The translations under genes were made by a program, and so were the position numbers. Source: a virus. Taken from it: DNA of 29,900 nucleotides. The notes below the pieces were generated by a model, which was not told the DNA's origin, ran no database searches, and saw only the letters and a list, made by a program, of their open reading frames with translations. Positions 24,125-29,230 of the stretch are shown in pieces. The number at the start of each line of letters is the position of its first letter. Within the stretch, counting starts at the first letter, position 1. Location: IMG/VR virus record IMGVR_UViG_3300032291_002085, positions 1-29,900 of that record; one strand, written 5' to 3'.

Positions 24125-24200
24125 TATAAAAACACATTATACGAACCCGAATCAGCAATGGCATTGCAGAGGTTTAATTGTGTAATGTGTTTCTATATGG
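24122..24200 (+). repeat. Two-part inverted repeat joining tRNA-Thr and tRNA-Met
   Basis: CCATATA (24122-24128) pairs with TATATGG (24194-24200), and ACACATTA (24132-24139) with TAATGTGT (24183-24190). This is 15 pairs separated by a 3x3 internal loop. The outer arms lie in the tRNA-Thr CCA and the first two bases of tRNA-Met. Inner AACC/GGTT and GCAA/TTGC helices add structure. It could be a stem recognised during precursor processing. Confidence 0.6.
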
Positions 24201-24274
24201 TTGAGTAGCATAGTGGCTAATGCACCACCTTCATACGGTGTTTATCGTCGGTTCGAGTCCGACCTCAACTACCA
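24199..24274 (+). tRNA. tRNA with CAU anticodon (elongator Met or Ile2)
   Basis: The anticodon loop TTCATAC gives CAU. The D-stem is GCAT/ATGC and ACCA is encoded. The first acceptor pair is G-U and the outer anticodon pair is C-U. It is not an obvious initiator (no GGG/CCC anticodon stem). Whether the host modifies C34 to lysidine, making it Ile2 as in T4, cannot be told from sequence alone. Confidence 0.88.
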
Positions 24275-24279
24275 ATTAG

Positions 24280-24371
24280 ACTTTTTAGGTGTGACTATGT
24301 TGTAATGGTAGCAACCTAGACTGTGACTCTGGTAGTACGGGTTCAAATCCCGTTAGTCACCCCTAAAAAGT
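24280..24371 (+). repeat. 10-bp inverted repeat flanking tRNA-His
   Basis: ACTTTTTAGG (24280-24289) and CCTAAAAAGT (24362-24371) are perfect reverse complements placed on either side of the tRNA acceptor stem. The precursor acceptor helix could therefore extend to about 17 pairs. Confidence 0.75.
24291..24361 (+). tRNA. tRNA-His(GUG), CCA not encoded
   Basis: Acceptor GTGACTA pairs perfectly with TAGTCAC. The anticodon loop CTGTGAC gives GUG, and C73 follows. Unlike the other readable tRNAs here, the next bases are CCT, not CCA. The base at -1 is T, not the genome-encoded G that histidyl-tRNA synthetase normally requires. D- and T-arms are intact, so it may still be functional after CCA addition. 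Confidence 0.85.
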
Positions 24372-24375
24372 TTAT

Positions 24376-24451
24376 GGCACAATAGCTCCAATGGTAGAGC
24401 AGTGGACTGAAAATTCATGTGTTGCTGGTTCGAGTCCAGCTTGTGCTACCA
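24376..24451 (+). tRNA. tRNA-Phe(GAA)
   Basis: Acceptor GGCACAA pairs with TTGTGCT (G-U at the first pair). The anticodon loop CTGAAAA gives GAA, the T-loop is TTCGAGT, and ACCA is encoded. Confidence 0.93.
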
Positions 24452-24459
24452 ATCAATAT

Positions 24460-24534
24460 GCCTCCTTAGCTCAGTGGTAGAGCAATCGCTTGATAAGCGA
24501 TAGGCCGATGGATCGTTCCCATCAGGAGGCACCA
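24460..24534 (+). tRNA. tRNA-Ile(GAU) with unusual T-loop
   Basis: Acceptor GCCTCCT pairs with AGGAGGC. The anticodon stem ATCGC/GCGAT holds loop TTGATAA, and ACCA is encoded. The T-loop reads ATCGTTC where TTCGANC is expected, so the T54-A58 pair is replaced by A and T. Everything else is canonical. Confidence 0.9.
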
Positions 24535-24542
24535 AGAATTAT

Positions 24543-24620
24543 TCCGTGAGAGCAAGCAAGGTGTGGGCGTCTGACTGTTAATCAGAAATGAGCCAGGTTC
24601 GATCCCTGATCACGGAGCCA
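24543..24620 (+). tRNA. tRNA-Asn(GUU), first copy
   Basis: Acceptor TCCGTGA pairs with TCACGGA, and the anticodon stem TCTGA/TCAGA holds CTGTTAA. Discriminator G and CCA are encoded. The D-arm is poorly paired and slightly long, and one T-stem pair is C-A, so this copy looks weaker than the second tRNA-Asn at 28696. Confidence 0.85.
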
Positions 24621-24628
24621 AGTTAAAT

Positions 24629-24703
24629 GGTCTTGTCATATAGTGGTTATTATACCGGCCTGTCTAGTCGGATATCGGGGTTCGATTCCCCGCAGGATCG
24701 CCA
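24629..24703 (+). tRNA. tRNA-Asp(GUC), first copy
   Basis: The anticodon stem CCGGC/GTCGG holds loop CTGTCTA. The T-arm CGGGG/CCCCG is perfect, and discriminator G and CCA are encoded. The acceptor has two G-U pairs. The last A of CCA begins the inverted repeat of the following structured spacer. Confidence 0.93.
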
Positions 24704-24856
24704 AGTTTTGAGATAGACGTAGAGATTGAGTCCCTTATACGCTAGTGCCCTATTCTTGAGCATGACACACCAGTAGCAGTATGAGGTTGTTAAACTCTCT
24801 TATACGAGACAAGCTGGTGAGTCCTCCCTGGAGGATAGTCAGTCTCTCAAAAACTT
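24703..24856 (+). ncRNA. Structured spacer RNA between tRNA-Asp and tRNA-Ala
   Basis: A closing stem pairs AAGTTTTGAGA (24703-24713) with TCTCAAAAACTT (24845-24856), with one bulged base. Inside are CACCAG/CTGGTG (24768-24773, 24814-24819), GTATGAG/CTTATAC (24779-24785, 24799-24805) and TCCTC/GAGGA around a CCTG loop (24822-24835). There is no credible ORF. The layout looks like a folded stable RNA that starts exactly at one tRNA end and stops 6 bases before the next. No known family is recognised. Confidence 0.55.
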
Positions 24857-24862
24857 ATTCAT

Positions 24863-24937
24863 GGGCTGTTAGTGATAATGGGAGCACGGGGGCTTTGCAC
24901 GTCCTAGGTAAGAGTTCGATTCTCTTACGGTCCACCA
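24863..24937 (+). tRNA. tRNA-Ala(UGC)
   Basis: Anticodon stem GGGGC/GTCCT holds loop TTTGCAC, giving UGC. The acceptor GGGCTGT/ACGGTCC includes two G-U pairs, one of them at the third position as alanyl-tRNA synthetase requires. ACCA is encoded. Confidence 0.9.
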
Positions 24938-24942
24938 AACAT

Positions 24943-25034
24943 GGAAAGTAATGCAGCGGGGATGGTCCTGCGACTGGCCTTGAAAACCAGGTTCTCTTAA
25001 CAGGGATGGGGTTCGACTCCTCTGCTTTCCGCCA
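24943..25034 (+). tRNA. tRNA-Ser(UGA)
   Basis: The 92-base class II tRNA has acceptor GGAAAGT/GCTTTCC, anticodon loop CTTGAAA giving UGA, and a long variable region as serine tRNAs need. Discriminator G and CCA are encoded. The anticodon stem has one C-A pair next to the loop. Confidence 0.9.
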
Positions 25035-25048
25035 AACAAGGAGTGATT

Positions 25049-25414
25049 ATGTTAAAACAATTTAACATTGATGAAAGTTATATTTGTGATGTTAGAGTCA
25101 GAACCGAAACATCTTTAATCAAAGATCCCAACAACCCTACGTATGATGACATTATCAAAATCCTAAAAGGACATGATAAAATGATAAACATCAGTAACAA
25201 AGACCATGATGAGTTTACAAAGTTACGTAACCTCTTAGAAGAACAAGGCTACATCAAAACCGATCGTGGGTGTTGGAATGGTGACAGAGTATTAAAAGGG
25301 TTCAAACTAAATGAATTCACTCTAAAAAAAGGTAATAAGTTTCTTTGTGCTACTGCAATGCAAGGAGCAATTGGTTTTGCTAGAAAGTACAATAGAACGA
25401 CTATAGGAATTTAA
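25049..25414 (+). CDS. Unknown small protein between tRNA genes
   Basis: I choose the ATG at 25049 because AAGGAG ends 5 bases before it; a GTG two codons upstream falls inside the ribosome site. The 121-residue basic protein begins MLKQFNIDESYICDVRVR, has a helical middle (TKLRNLLEEQGYIKTDRGCW) and ends in AMQGAIGFARKYNRTTIGI. The middle could be a winged-helix-like segment, but this is weak. The stop is immediately followed by tRNA-Pro, so mRNA and tRNA are co-transcribed and separated by processing. Confidence 0.6.
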   Translation: MLKQFNIDESYICDVRVRTETSLIKDPNNPTYDDIIKILKGHDKMINISNKDHDEFTKLRNLLEEQGYIKTDRGCWNGDRVLKGFKLNEFTLKKGNKFLCATAMQGAIGFARKYNRTTIGI

Positions 25415-25492
25415 CTGGGTATATTGTCAACTTGGTAGACGGCCGGGCTTGGAACTCGGAGGCTGGAGGTTCAAATCCTCCTACCCAGACCA
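25415..25492 (+). tRNA. tRNA-Pro(UGG)
   Basis: Acceptor CTGGGTA pairs with TACCCAG. Anticodon stem CCGGG/CTCGG holds CTTGGAA, giving UGG. The T-arm is perfect and ACCA is encoded. The gene begins at the base after the preceding stop codon. Confidence 0.95.
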
Positions 25493-25517
25493 AAATTAGT
25501 TAACATAACTATTTAAA

Positions 25518-25524
25518 CTAAATA
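25518..25524 (+). promoter_or_regulatory. Late-promoter-like CTAAATA
   Basis: CTAAATA lies 18 bases before the ATG at 25543, with an AAGAGG ribosome site in between. It follows tRNA-Pro and would restart late transcription here. Confidence 0.45.
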
Positions 25525-25542
25525 AATGTTTAAGAGGTTGTT

Positions 25543-25812
25543 ATGTTACCGTTACAGAAAGCTATTCATATTAGGTTTAAGGAAAAGGTTCCTTTTTGTG
25601 CTCCACATGAAATGATTCAATTACTAAATGAAAAATGTGAAGAATTTTTTTATAAAGATAAAACAGACCTTGATTTAACTTTTATAGACGAATACACAAC
25701 ACAACGTCTTTTTGTGGACCAAGAGTCAGTTGAAGAATGGGCCGAGATTATGAAAACTGAAGCGGCTAAAAATAATGTTGAAATAGCAGAAATTAAAATT
25801 TTTGATATTTAA
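25543..25812 (+). CDS. Unknown small acidic protein
   Basis: The 89-residue protein begins MLPLQKAIHIRFKEKVPFC. Acidic helices follow (EMIQLLNEKCEEFFYKD, then ESVEEWAEIMKTEAAKN), and it ends in a predicted strand (IAEIKIFDI). It has a late-type promoter motif and ribosome site upstream. The next gene starts one base after its stop. No family is recognised. Confidence 0.55.
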   Translation: MLPLQKAIHIRFKEKVPFCAPHEMIQLLNEKCEEFFYKDKTDLDLTFIDEYTTQRLFVDQESVEEWAEIMKTEAAKNNVEIAEIKIFDI

Positions 25813-25813
25813 T

Positions 25814-26593
25814 ATGAGTACTTTAAAAGATCCAGAACAATCATTTGAAGAAATGATGGCACGTAACAGAATGTCGCAACTACATCAGTCTGCGTATTCA
25901 TTCTGGCGTGATAGCAATTATGCGTATCACGAATACTATGATAGATTCAAAAGATTTTCTAGGTGGTTTGACCCTTCTTGGTCGCTTCCACCTCACGTTC
26001 AAGCAGTTAGTGATTTATACAGCAAATACTTTATAAGTCATAAGATAATTCCAACAGATTATGGGCAGGGTGTGCAAATGCATTTGAATCCTAGTAATGT
26101 ACCAGAAAACCCAAAAAATTGGCAACGTTGGAAATCGTGGTCCTATACCGCATGTATTCCATTCTCACTTGAAGATTTAGATAAATGGGATCCGATTCCA
26201 TTAAGATATACTCAGTATTATAATCTTTCTGAGTTAGATTATAATCCTTGTTCATACGATGAATCAAAATTTAGTACAATGTATTGTCGTCCATTTGAAC
26301 GAATGTCATTTGCTTCATCACACATTGCACATGAAGTATTACCGGCAAACAACAGATGTTTTTGGATATTGCATGATTTAACATTTGAAGATGGTGTACT
26401 TCCACACACTAATATCAGATCAGATGTGGTTGAAAATCTTGCTGATATGCAAAAAGATATTTTAGAAATTATTAGTACTAAAAAAGAAGACGGCACTCCG
26501 TATTTCAAACGTCAGTTCATGTCTGACCTAGATTATTTCTTATCATTTAATAAACCAGTCAATGACTTTGATTGGATGCCACCAAACTTATAA
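25814..26593 (+). CDS. Unknown aromatic-rich phage protein
   Basis: I take the ATG at 25814, one base after the previous stop, giving 259 residues. The protein is rich in Trp, Tyr and Phe (SAYSFWRDSNYAYHEYYDRF, RFSRWFDPSWSLPPH, NWQRWKSWSYTACIPF). It has several His and Asp residues (SSHIAHEVLPANNRCFWILHD) but no motif I can assign. It ends in FDWMPPNL. No ribosome site is obvious, so expression may depend on coupling to the preceding gene. tRNA-Leu begins one base after the stop. Confidence 0.55.
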   Translation: MSTLKDPEQSFEEMMARNRMSQLHQSAYSFWRDSNYAYHEYYDRFKRFSRWFDPSWSLPPHVQAVSDLYSKYFISHKIIPTDYGQGVQMHLNPSNVPENPKNWQRWKSWSYTACIPFSLEDLDKWDPIPLRYTQYYNLSELDYNPCSYDESKFSTMYCRPFERMSFASSHIAHEVLPANNRCFWILHDLTFEDGVLPHTNIRSDVVENLADMQKDILEIISTKKEDGTPYFKRQFMSDLDYFLSFNKPVNDFDWMPPNL

Positions 26594-26594
26594 T

Positions 26595-26672
26595 GCCCTG
26601 CTGGACAAATTGGTAAAGTCATCTCTCTCAAAAGGAGAAGTTCTCCCCGTTCGAATCGGGGGCAGGGTACCA
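26595..26672 (+). tRNA. tRNA-Leu(CAA) with a short, class I-type variable loop
   Basis: Acceptor GCCCTGC pairs with GCAGGGT. Anticodon stem TCTCT/GGAGA holds CTCAAAA, giving CAA for UUG codons. The T-arm CCCCG/CGGGG is perfect, and A73 plus CCA is encoded. Bacterial leucine tRNAs normally have a long variable arm; here only about six bases fill that place. Identity is set from the anticodon alone. Confidence 0.82.
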
Positions 26673-27266
26673 TTATAATTTTTCTATAATTAAATGTTTA
26701 TGTTTTTCAATGAATTCAGGCTCTCTGATATTTTGAAAACAGATAGAATATAATATTCTATGATTTACTATATTATGGACACTATGATAGTTTTGCGGGC
26801 AAAATTGATACCATGATTCATCATTGAATTGATATTCACCTAATAAATCAAATTGTTCATCTTTATTACTCATTAGTCCGTTAGTTTTATAATCACTTTC
26901 TTGTTTATATATTCTAGTACGCACATCTGGTCCTCCTATTTGAATACAACGATTGATAGAAATAGTTCGTCCTCCCCCGTCAAAATGAGGGGGATAATTA
27001 GCAATAGTGTTTGGCTTGATGTTTATTAAATTCACAAAAATACCAAAAATTTTATCTTTAAAATATTGTTGGTATGTTTTTTCAGTATATTCTTGTATTT
27101 TTTCGTTATGAAAATATGCACATTTAGCAACATTAATCATATGATTATCCGAATAGTGTAATGCTCTTGTATTAAACATTGGATCTTCTGGAAAAGAGTT
27201 GCAATAGTCTAAGATTTCTGATATAATAGACATATCAGGTTGGGGCAAGTTAAATTTATACGGCAT
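26673..27266 (-). CDS. Putative 2OG-Fe(II) oxygenase
   Basis: The 197-residue protein shows the iron-binding H-x-D at H94/D96 (YPPHFDGGGRT). A distal histidine (H161 or H164 in NYHSVHNIV) and R170 (VNHRILYSICF) would bind 2-oxoglutarate, as in the double-stranded beta-helix oxygenases. The substrate is unknown; phage members can hydroxylate proteins, nucleic acids or small molecules. Its stop abuts the 3' end of tRNA-Leu on the other strand. CATAAATA lies 4 bases before the ATG and no ribosome site is seen, so the mRNA may be leaderless. A second such enzyme lies just downstream on the plus strand. Confidence 0.65.
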   Translation of the reverse strand: MPYKFNLPQPDMSIISEILDYCNSFPEDPMFNTRALHYSDNHMINVAKCAYFHNEKIQEYTEKTYQQYFKDKIFGIFVNLINIKPNTIANYPPHFDGGGRTISINRCIQIGGPDVRTRIYKQESDYKTNGLMSNKDEQFDLLGEYQFNDESWYQFCPQNYHSVHNIVNHRILYSICFQNIREPEFIEKHKHLIIEKL

Positions 27267-27270
27267 CAGA

Positions 27271-27278
27271 TATTTATG
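27271..27278 (-). promoter_or_regulatory. Late-promoter-like CATAAATA just before the oxygenase start
   Basis: On the minus strand CATAAATA ends 4 bases before the ATG at 27266. It also lies one base from the 5' end of the plus-strand tRNA-Arg, so a single short gap carries both signals. Confidence 0.5.
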
Positions 27279-27279
27279 C

Positions 27280-27354
27280 GGGTCATTAATTCAGTGGAAG
27301 AATTCTGGTCTTCGAAACCAGCAGTCAGAGGTTCGAATCCTCTATGACCCTCCA
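27280..27354 (+). tRNA. tRNA-Arg(UCG)
   Basis: Acceptor GGGTCAT pairs with ATGACCC. Anticodon stem CTGGT/ACCAG holds CTTCGAA, giving UCG. The discriminator is T, unlike the other arginine tRNAs here (A), and CCA is encoded. It is flanked by a minus-strand gene and a plus-strand gene. Confidence 0.92.
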
Positions 27355-27362
27355 AACATATA

Positions 27363-27369
27363 CTAAATA
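27363..27369 (+). promoter_or_regulatory. Late-promoter-like CTAAATA 5 bases from the next ATG
   Basis: CTAAATA ends 5 bases before the ATG at 27375. With T4 late spacing the transcript would start at the A of the ATG. No Shine-Dalgarno sequence is present. Confidence 0.5.
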
Positions 27370-27374
27370 AAGTC

Positions 27375-27962
27375 ATGCAAGACGAATTTTCAAATATACT
27401 ATGGATGCCAATCGACATTCCAAAATGTCCGATTCAGCCTACTGTTAATGATGGTTTTCATTGGGCATGGTGGGAAGTAAATAAACTGACTCAACAACGA
27501 GAAAATCCATATGATGAAAGTGATTGGACAGACGAGACTAGGGAAAAATATCCTGAGTTCGTAGATTGGTTTAAACAGTTACCTTACAAAACAATACGAA
27601 ACGTAAAGGTCAATCGACAAACAAGATTTGTTGATCCACATATTGATTTTTACAAACCAGAACTTCATCCTACATTACACACTAATAATAAAGAAAACGA
27701 ACCGTGTGGTTATAGGATACTAATTAAAGGTAGTAGAGACAAGGGTATTTTCATTATGCGTGGTGAAGAAAAAATTTACTGCAATATGCCTGATGCTACT
27801 GATACTTATGTTTTAGGTCATACCTCAACTAAGCACGGTGTAGAAAATGATGAACAAAGAATTACAATCTTTACTCATTTTGAAATTGATGCAGAAAAAA
27901 ATAGAGCCTTATTGCAAAAAAGTTTTGCAAAATATGGATCATACGCAATTTTTAACAAATAG
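27375..27962 (+). CDS. Putative 2OG-Fe(II) oxygenase (aspartyl/asparaginyl hydroxylase-like)
   Basis: The 195-residue protein has the H-x-D iron pair H89/D91 in FVDPHIDFYKPE. The distal H154 lies in TSTKHGVEND and the 2OG-binding R162 in DEQRITIFTHFEID. The order and spacing resemble Asp/Asn beta-hydroxylase-type enzymes. The N-terminal third is Trp-rich (ILWMPIDIP, FHWAWWEVN). The target is unknown. The gene starts without a ribosome site and with CTAAATA 5 bases upstream, so leaderless translation is likely. It is not closely similar to the other oxygenase on the minus strand, so it is not a recent duplicate. Confidence 0.7.
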   Translation: MQDEFSNILWMPIDIPKCPIQPTVNDGFHWAWWEVNKLTQQRENPYDESDWTDETREKYPEFVDWFKQLPYKTIRNVKVNRQTRFVDPHIDFYKPELHPTLHTNNKENEPCGYRILIKGSRDKGIFIMRGEEKIYCNMPDATDTYVLGHTSTKHGVENDEQRITIFTHFEIDAEKNRALLQKSFAKYGSYAIFNK

Positions 27963-27989
27963 TGTGCAAGCTAAACAAAGGAGTAAATC

Positions 27990-28550
27990 ATGGCAGTTCT
28001 AGCACTAGATATTTCAGGAGTTCCCCGGCAGTGGATCTCACACGATGACGCAATTACCTATCATGCAAAAAATGCAGTAGCATGGGCATTGGGTGAAGTT
28101 GTGGCTAAATATCGTGGTGGTATTCAGCACGATGGTGAAATGAGTTACCTAGAAACTTCTAGTATCATTGCTATTAAGGGTCATGGTTTCAATCCACATA
28201 AACATGCTAATGTTGCATTAAGCAACCGTACATTGTTCGGCCGTGACCGACATGTATGTGCATACTGCGGTGGACATTTCCCCAACTATAACAATCTAAG
28301 TCGTGACCACATTTTGCCTAAGAGTAGAGGTGGTGAAAACACTTGGATGAACGTGGTTACTGCATGTAAGGATTGTAATGCAAAGAAGGGTCACAAACTG
28401 TTAAAAGAATGTGGCTTAGAATTGTTGTATGTTCCATATGCACCAAATCACTATGAAAACATGATTTTACAAAATCGCACGATTCTTGCGGATCAAATGG
28501 AATATTTGCTTGCAGGTGTTCCAAAGCATAGTAGAATTTTGTTGTCCTAA
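27990..28550 (+). CDS. HNH endonuclease
   Basis: The 186-residue protein has a zinc-stabilised HNH site at 90-134: CAYCGG (C90, C93), SRDHILPKSRGG with the catalytic H107, NTWMNVV with N121, and ACKDCNAKKGH (C126, C129, N130). The N-terminal ~80 residues (LALDISGVPRQWISHDDA and SSIIAIKGHG) match a common bacterial and phage HNH family whose members start the same way. It cuts DNA; the biological role may be homing, exclusion of competing phages or DNA processing. AAAGGAG gives a good ribosome site. Its place inside a tRNA array is typical of free-standing mobile HNH genes in phages. Confidence 0.88.
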   Translation: MAVLALDISGVPRQWISHDDAITYHAKNAVAWALGEVVAKYRGGIQHDGEMSYLETSSIIAIKGHGFNPHKHANVALSNRTLFGRDRHVCAYCGGHFPNYNNLSRDHILPKSRGGENTWMNVVTACKDCNAKKGHKLLKECGLELLYVPYAPNHYENMILQNRTILADQMEYLLAGVPKHSRILLS

Positions 28551-28565
28551 ATATTATAGGAAGAC

Positions 28566-28594
28566 TTGACAAAAAAGTTTTCCTATGATATACT
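28566..28594 (+). promoter_or_regulatory. Consensus sigma70 promoter TTGACA-N17-TATACT before tRNA-Thr
   Basis: TTGACA (28566-28571) and TATACT (28589-28594) are separated by 17 bases. The predicted start near 28601 is 12 bases before tRNA-Thr(UGU). It marks an independently started tRNA transcript. Confidence 0.8.
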
Positions 28595-28612
28595 TTTGTT
28601 AAATAAACACAT

Positions 28613-28688
28613 GCCCTTTTAGCTCATTAGGTAGAGCAACTGTTTTGTAAGCAGTAGGTGGTCAGTTCGAATCCGACAAAGGGCACCA
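28613..28688 (+). tRNA. tRNA-Thr(UGU)
   Basis: Acceptor GCCCTTT pairs with AAAGGGC. Anticodon stem ACTGT/GCAGT holds TTTGTAA, giving UGU for ACA codons, which are common in these genes. The T-stem has one A-C mismatch. ACCA is encoded. Confidence 0.93.
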
Positions 28689-28695
28689 AATTTAT

Positions 28696-28771
28696 TCCCC
28701 AGTAGCACAGCGGTAGTTGCAGTTGACTGTTAATCAACGTGTCGGTGGTTCGATCCCATCCTGGGGAGCCA
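28696..28771 (+). tRNA. tRNA-Asn(GUU), second copy
   Basis: Acceptor TCCCCAG pairs with CTGGGGA. Anticodon stem GTTGA/TCAAC holds CTGTTAA. Discriminator G and CCA are encoded. The body is better paired than the first tRNA-Asn and differs from it throughout. Confidence 0.94.
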
Positions 28772-28790
28772 ATTTTTTAATGGAGTATCT

Positions 28791-28985
28791 ATGTTAGTAA
28801 GCGAAAACGCAGGTTATAAATTGTTTTGTGAAGTTCATAAACTTAGTGTACATCCACAAGACAACCATGTTAGAATCTATACTACATACGATTGGGCCAA
28901 GAACCCAAATGCAGAACAAAATAAACTAGAGTTATTCCTTAGTGACAAGGAATTAGAAACACTCAGACAATCACTAACAGCCTAA
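28791..28985 (+). CDS. Small unknown protein between tRNA genes
   Basis: The 64-residue protein has GGAG 6 bases before the ATG. It reads as strands (MLVSENAGYKLFCEVHKLSV, then HVRIYTTYDWAKNP) followed by a helix (LFLSDKELETLRQSL). No family is recognised. It lies between tRNA-Asn and tRNA-Arg and probably shares their transcript from the 28566 promoter. Confidence 0.55.
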   Translation: MLVSENAGYKLFCEVHKLSVHPQDNHVRIYTTYDWAKNPNAEQNKLELFLSDKELETLRQSLTA

Positions 28986-28990
28986 ATTCT

Positions 28991-29065
28991 CCGGCGTTAG
29001 TATAATGGATAATACAGCGGTCTTCTACACCGTGAATGTGGGTTCGATTCCTGCACGCCGGACCA
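28991..29065 (+). tRNA. tRNA-Arg(UCU)
   Basis: Acceptor CCGGCGT pairs with ACGCCGG. Anticodon stem GCGGT/ACCGT holds CTTCTAC, giving UCU for AGA codons. ACCA is encoded. AGA is a frequent arginine codon in the AT-rich genes nearby and usually rare in proteobacterial hosts. Confidence 0.93.
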
Positions 29066-29083
29066 AAAACAAAAGTACTATAA

Positions 29084-29107
29084 TGTTGTTGTAAAAATAC
29101 AACAACA
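29084..29107 (+). promoter_or_regulatory. 10-bp hairpin or dyad before the promoter
   Basis: TGTTGTTGTA (29084-29093) and TACAACAACA (29098-29107) pair perfectly around AAAA. No T-run follows, so it is an imperfect terminator for the preceding transcript or a protein-binding dyad 7 bases before the -35 box. Confidence 0.5.
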
Positions 29108-29113
29108 AAAGAT

Positions 29114-29142
29114 TTGACAACAAATCTATATGGTGCTATACT
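29114..29142 (+). promoter_or_regulatory. Consensus sigma70 promoter TTGACA-N17-TATACT before the antitermination leader
   Basis: TTGACA (29114-29119), a 17-base spacer and TATACT (29137-29142). The start would be near 29149, only 5 bases before the boxB-like hairpin. It drives the structured RNA and, on read-through, the last tRNA group. Confidence 0.82.
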
Positions 29143-29153
29143 ATGTCTAATGA

Positions 29154-29183
29154 GTTGAGAAATCAACAACGTTCTTTAAAAAA
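29154..29183 (+). promoter_or_regulatory. rrn-like boxB-boxA antitermination leader
   Basis: GTTGA-GAAA-TCAAC (29154-29167) is a hairpin with a GNRA loop. Three bases later, GTTCTTTAAAAAATT (29171) closely resembles the boxA of bacterial rRNA leaders (E. coli TGCTCTTTAACAA). The order boxB then boxA, close behind a strong promoter, is that of rRNA operons, not lambda nut sites. BoxA RNA is bound by host NusB/NusE, letting polymerase ignore Rho on untranslated transcripts. Confidence 0.55.
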
Positions 29184-29191
29184 TTAATTGT

Positions 29192-29225
29192 CATATAGTC
29201 CCTGTTAAGTTCAGGGTACTATATG
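29192..29225 (+). promoter_or_regulatory. 13-bp leader hairpin
   Basis: CATATAGT+CCCTG (29192-29204) pairs with CAGGG, one bulged T and ACTATATG (29212-29225) around a 7-base loop. It sits between the boxA-like site and the structured RNA and could be a processing stem. Confidence 0.65.
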
Positions 29226-29230
29226 TAAAT

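Noticed and set aside
24768-24840. Hammerhead ribozyme (CTGGTGAGTCC resembles CTGATGAG)
   Set aside because: The core has CTGGTGA instead of CTGATGA, and the required GAAA after the second stem is absent.
25043-25048. GTG start for the gene ending at 25414
   Set aside because: The GTG overlaps the AAGGAG ribosome site. The ATG at 25049 is correctly spaced from it.
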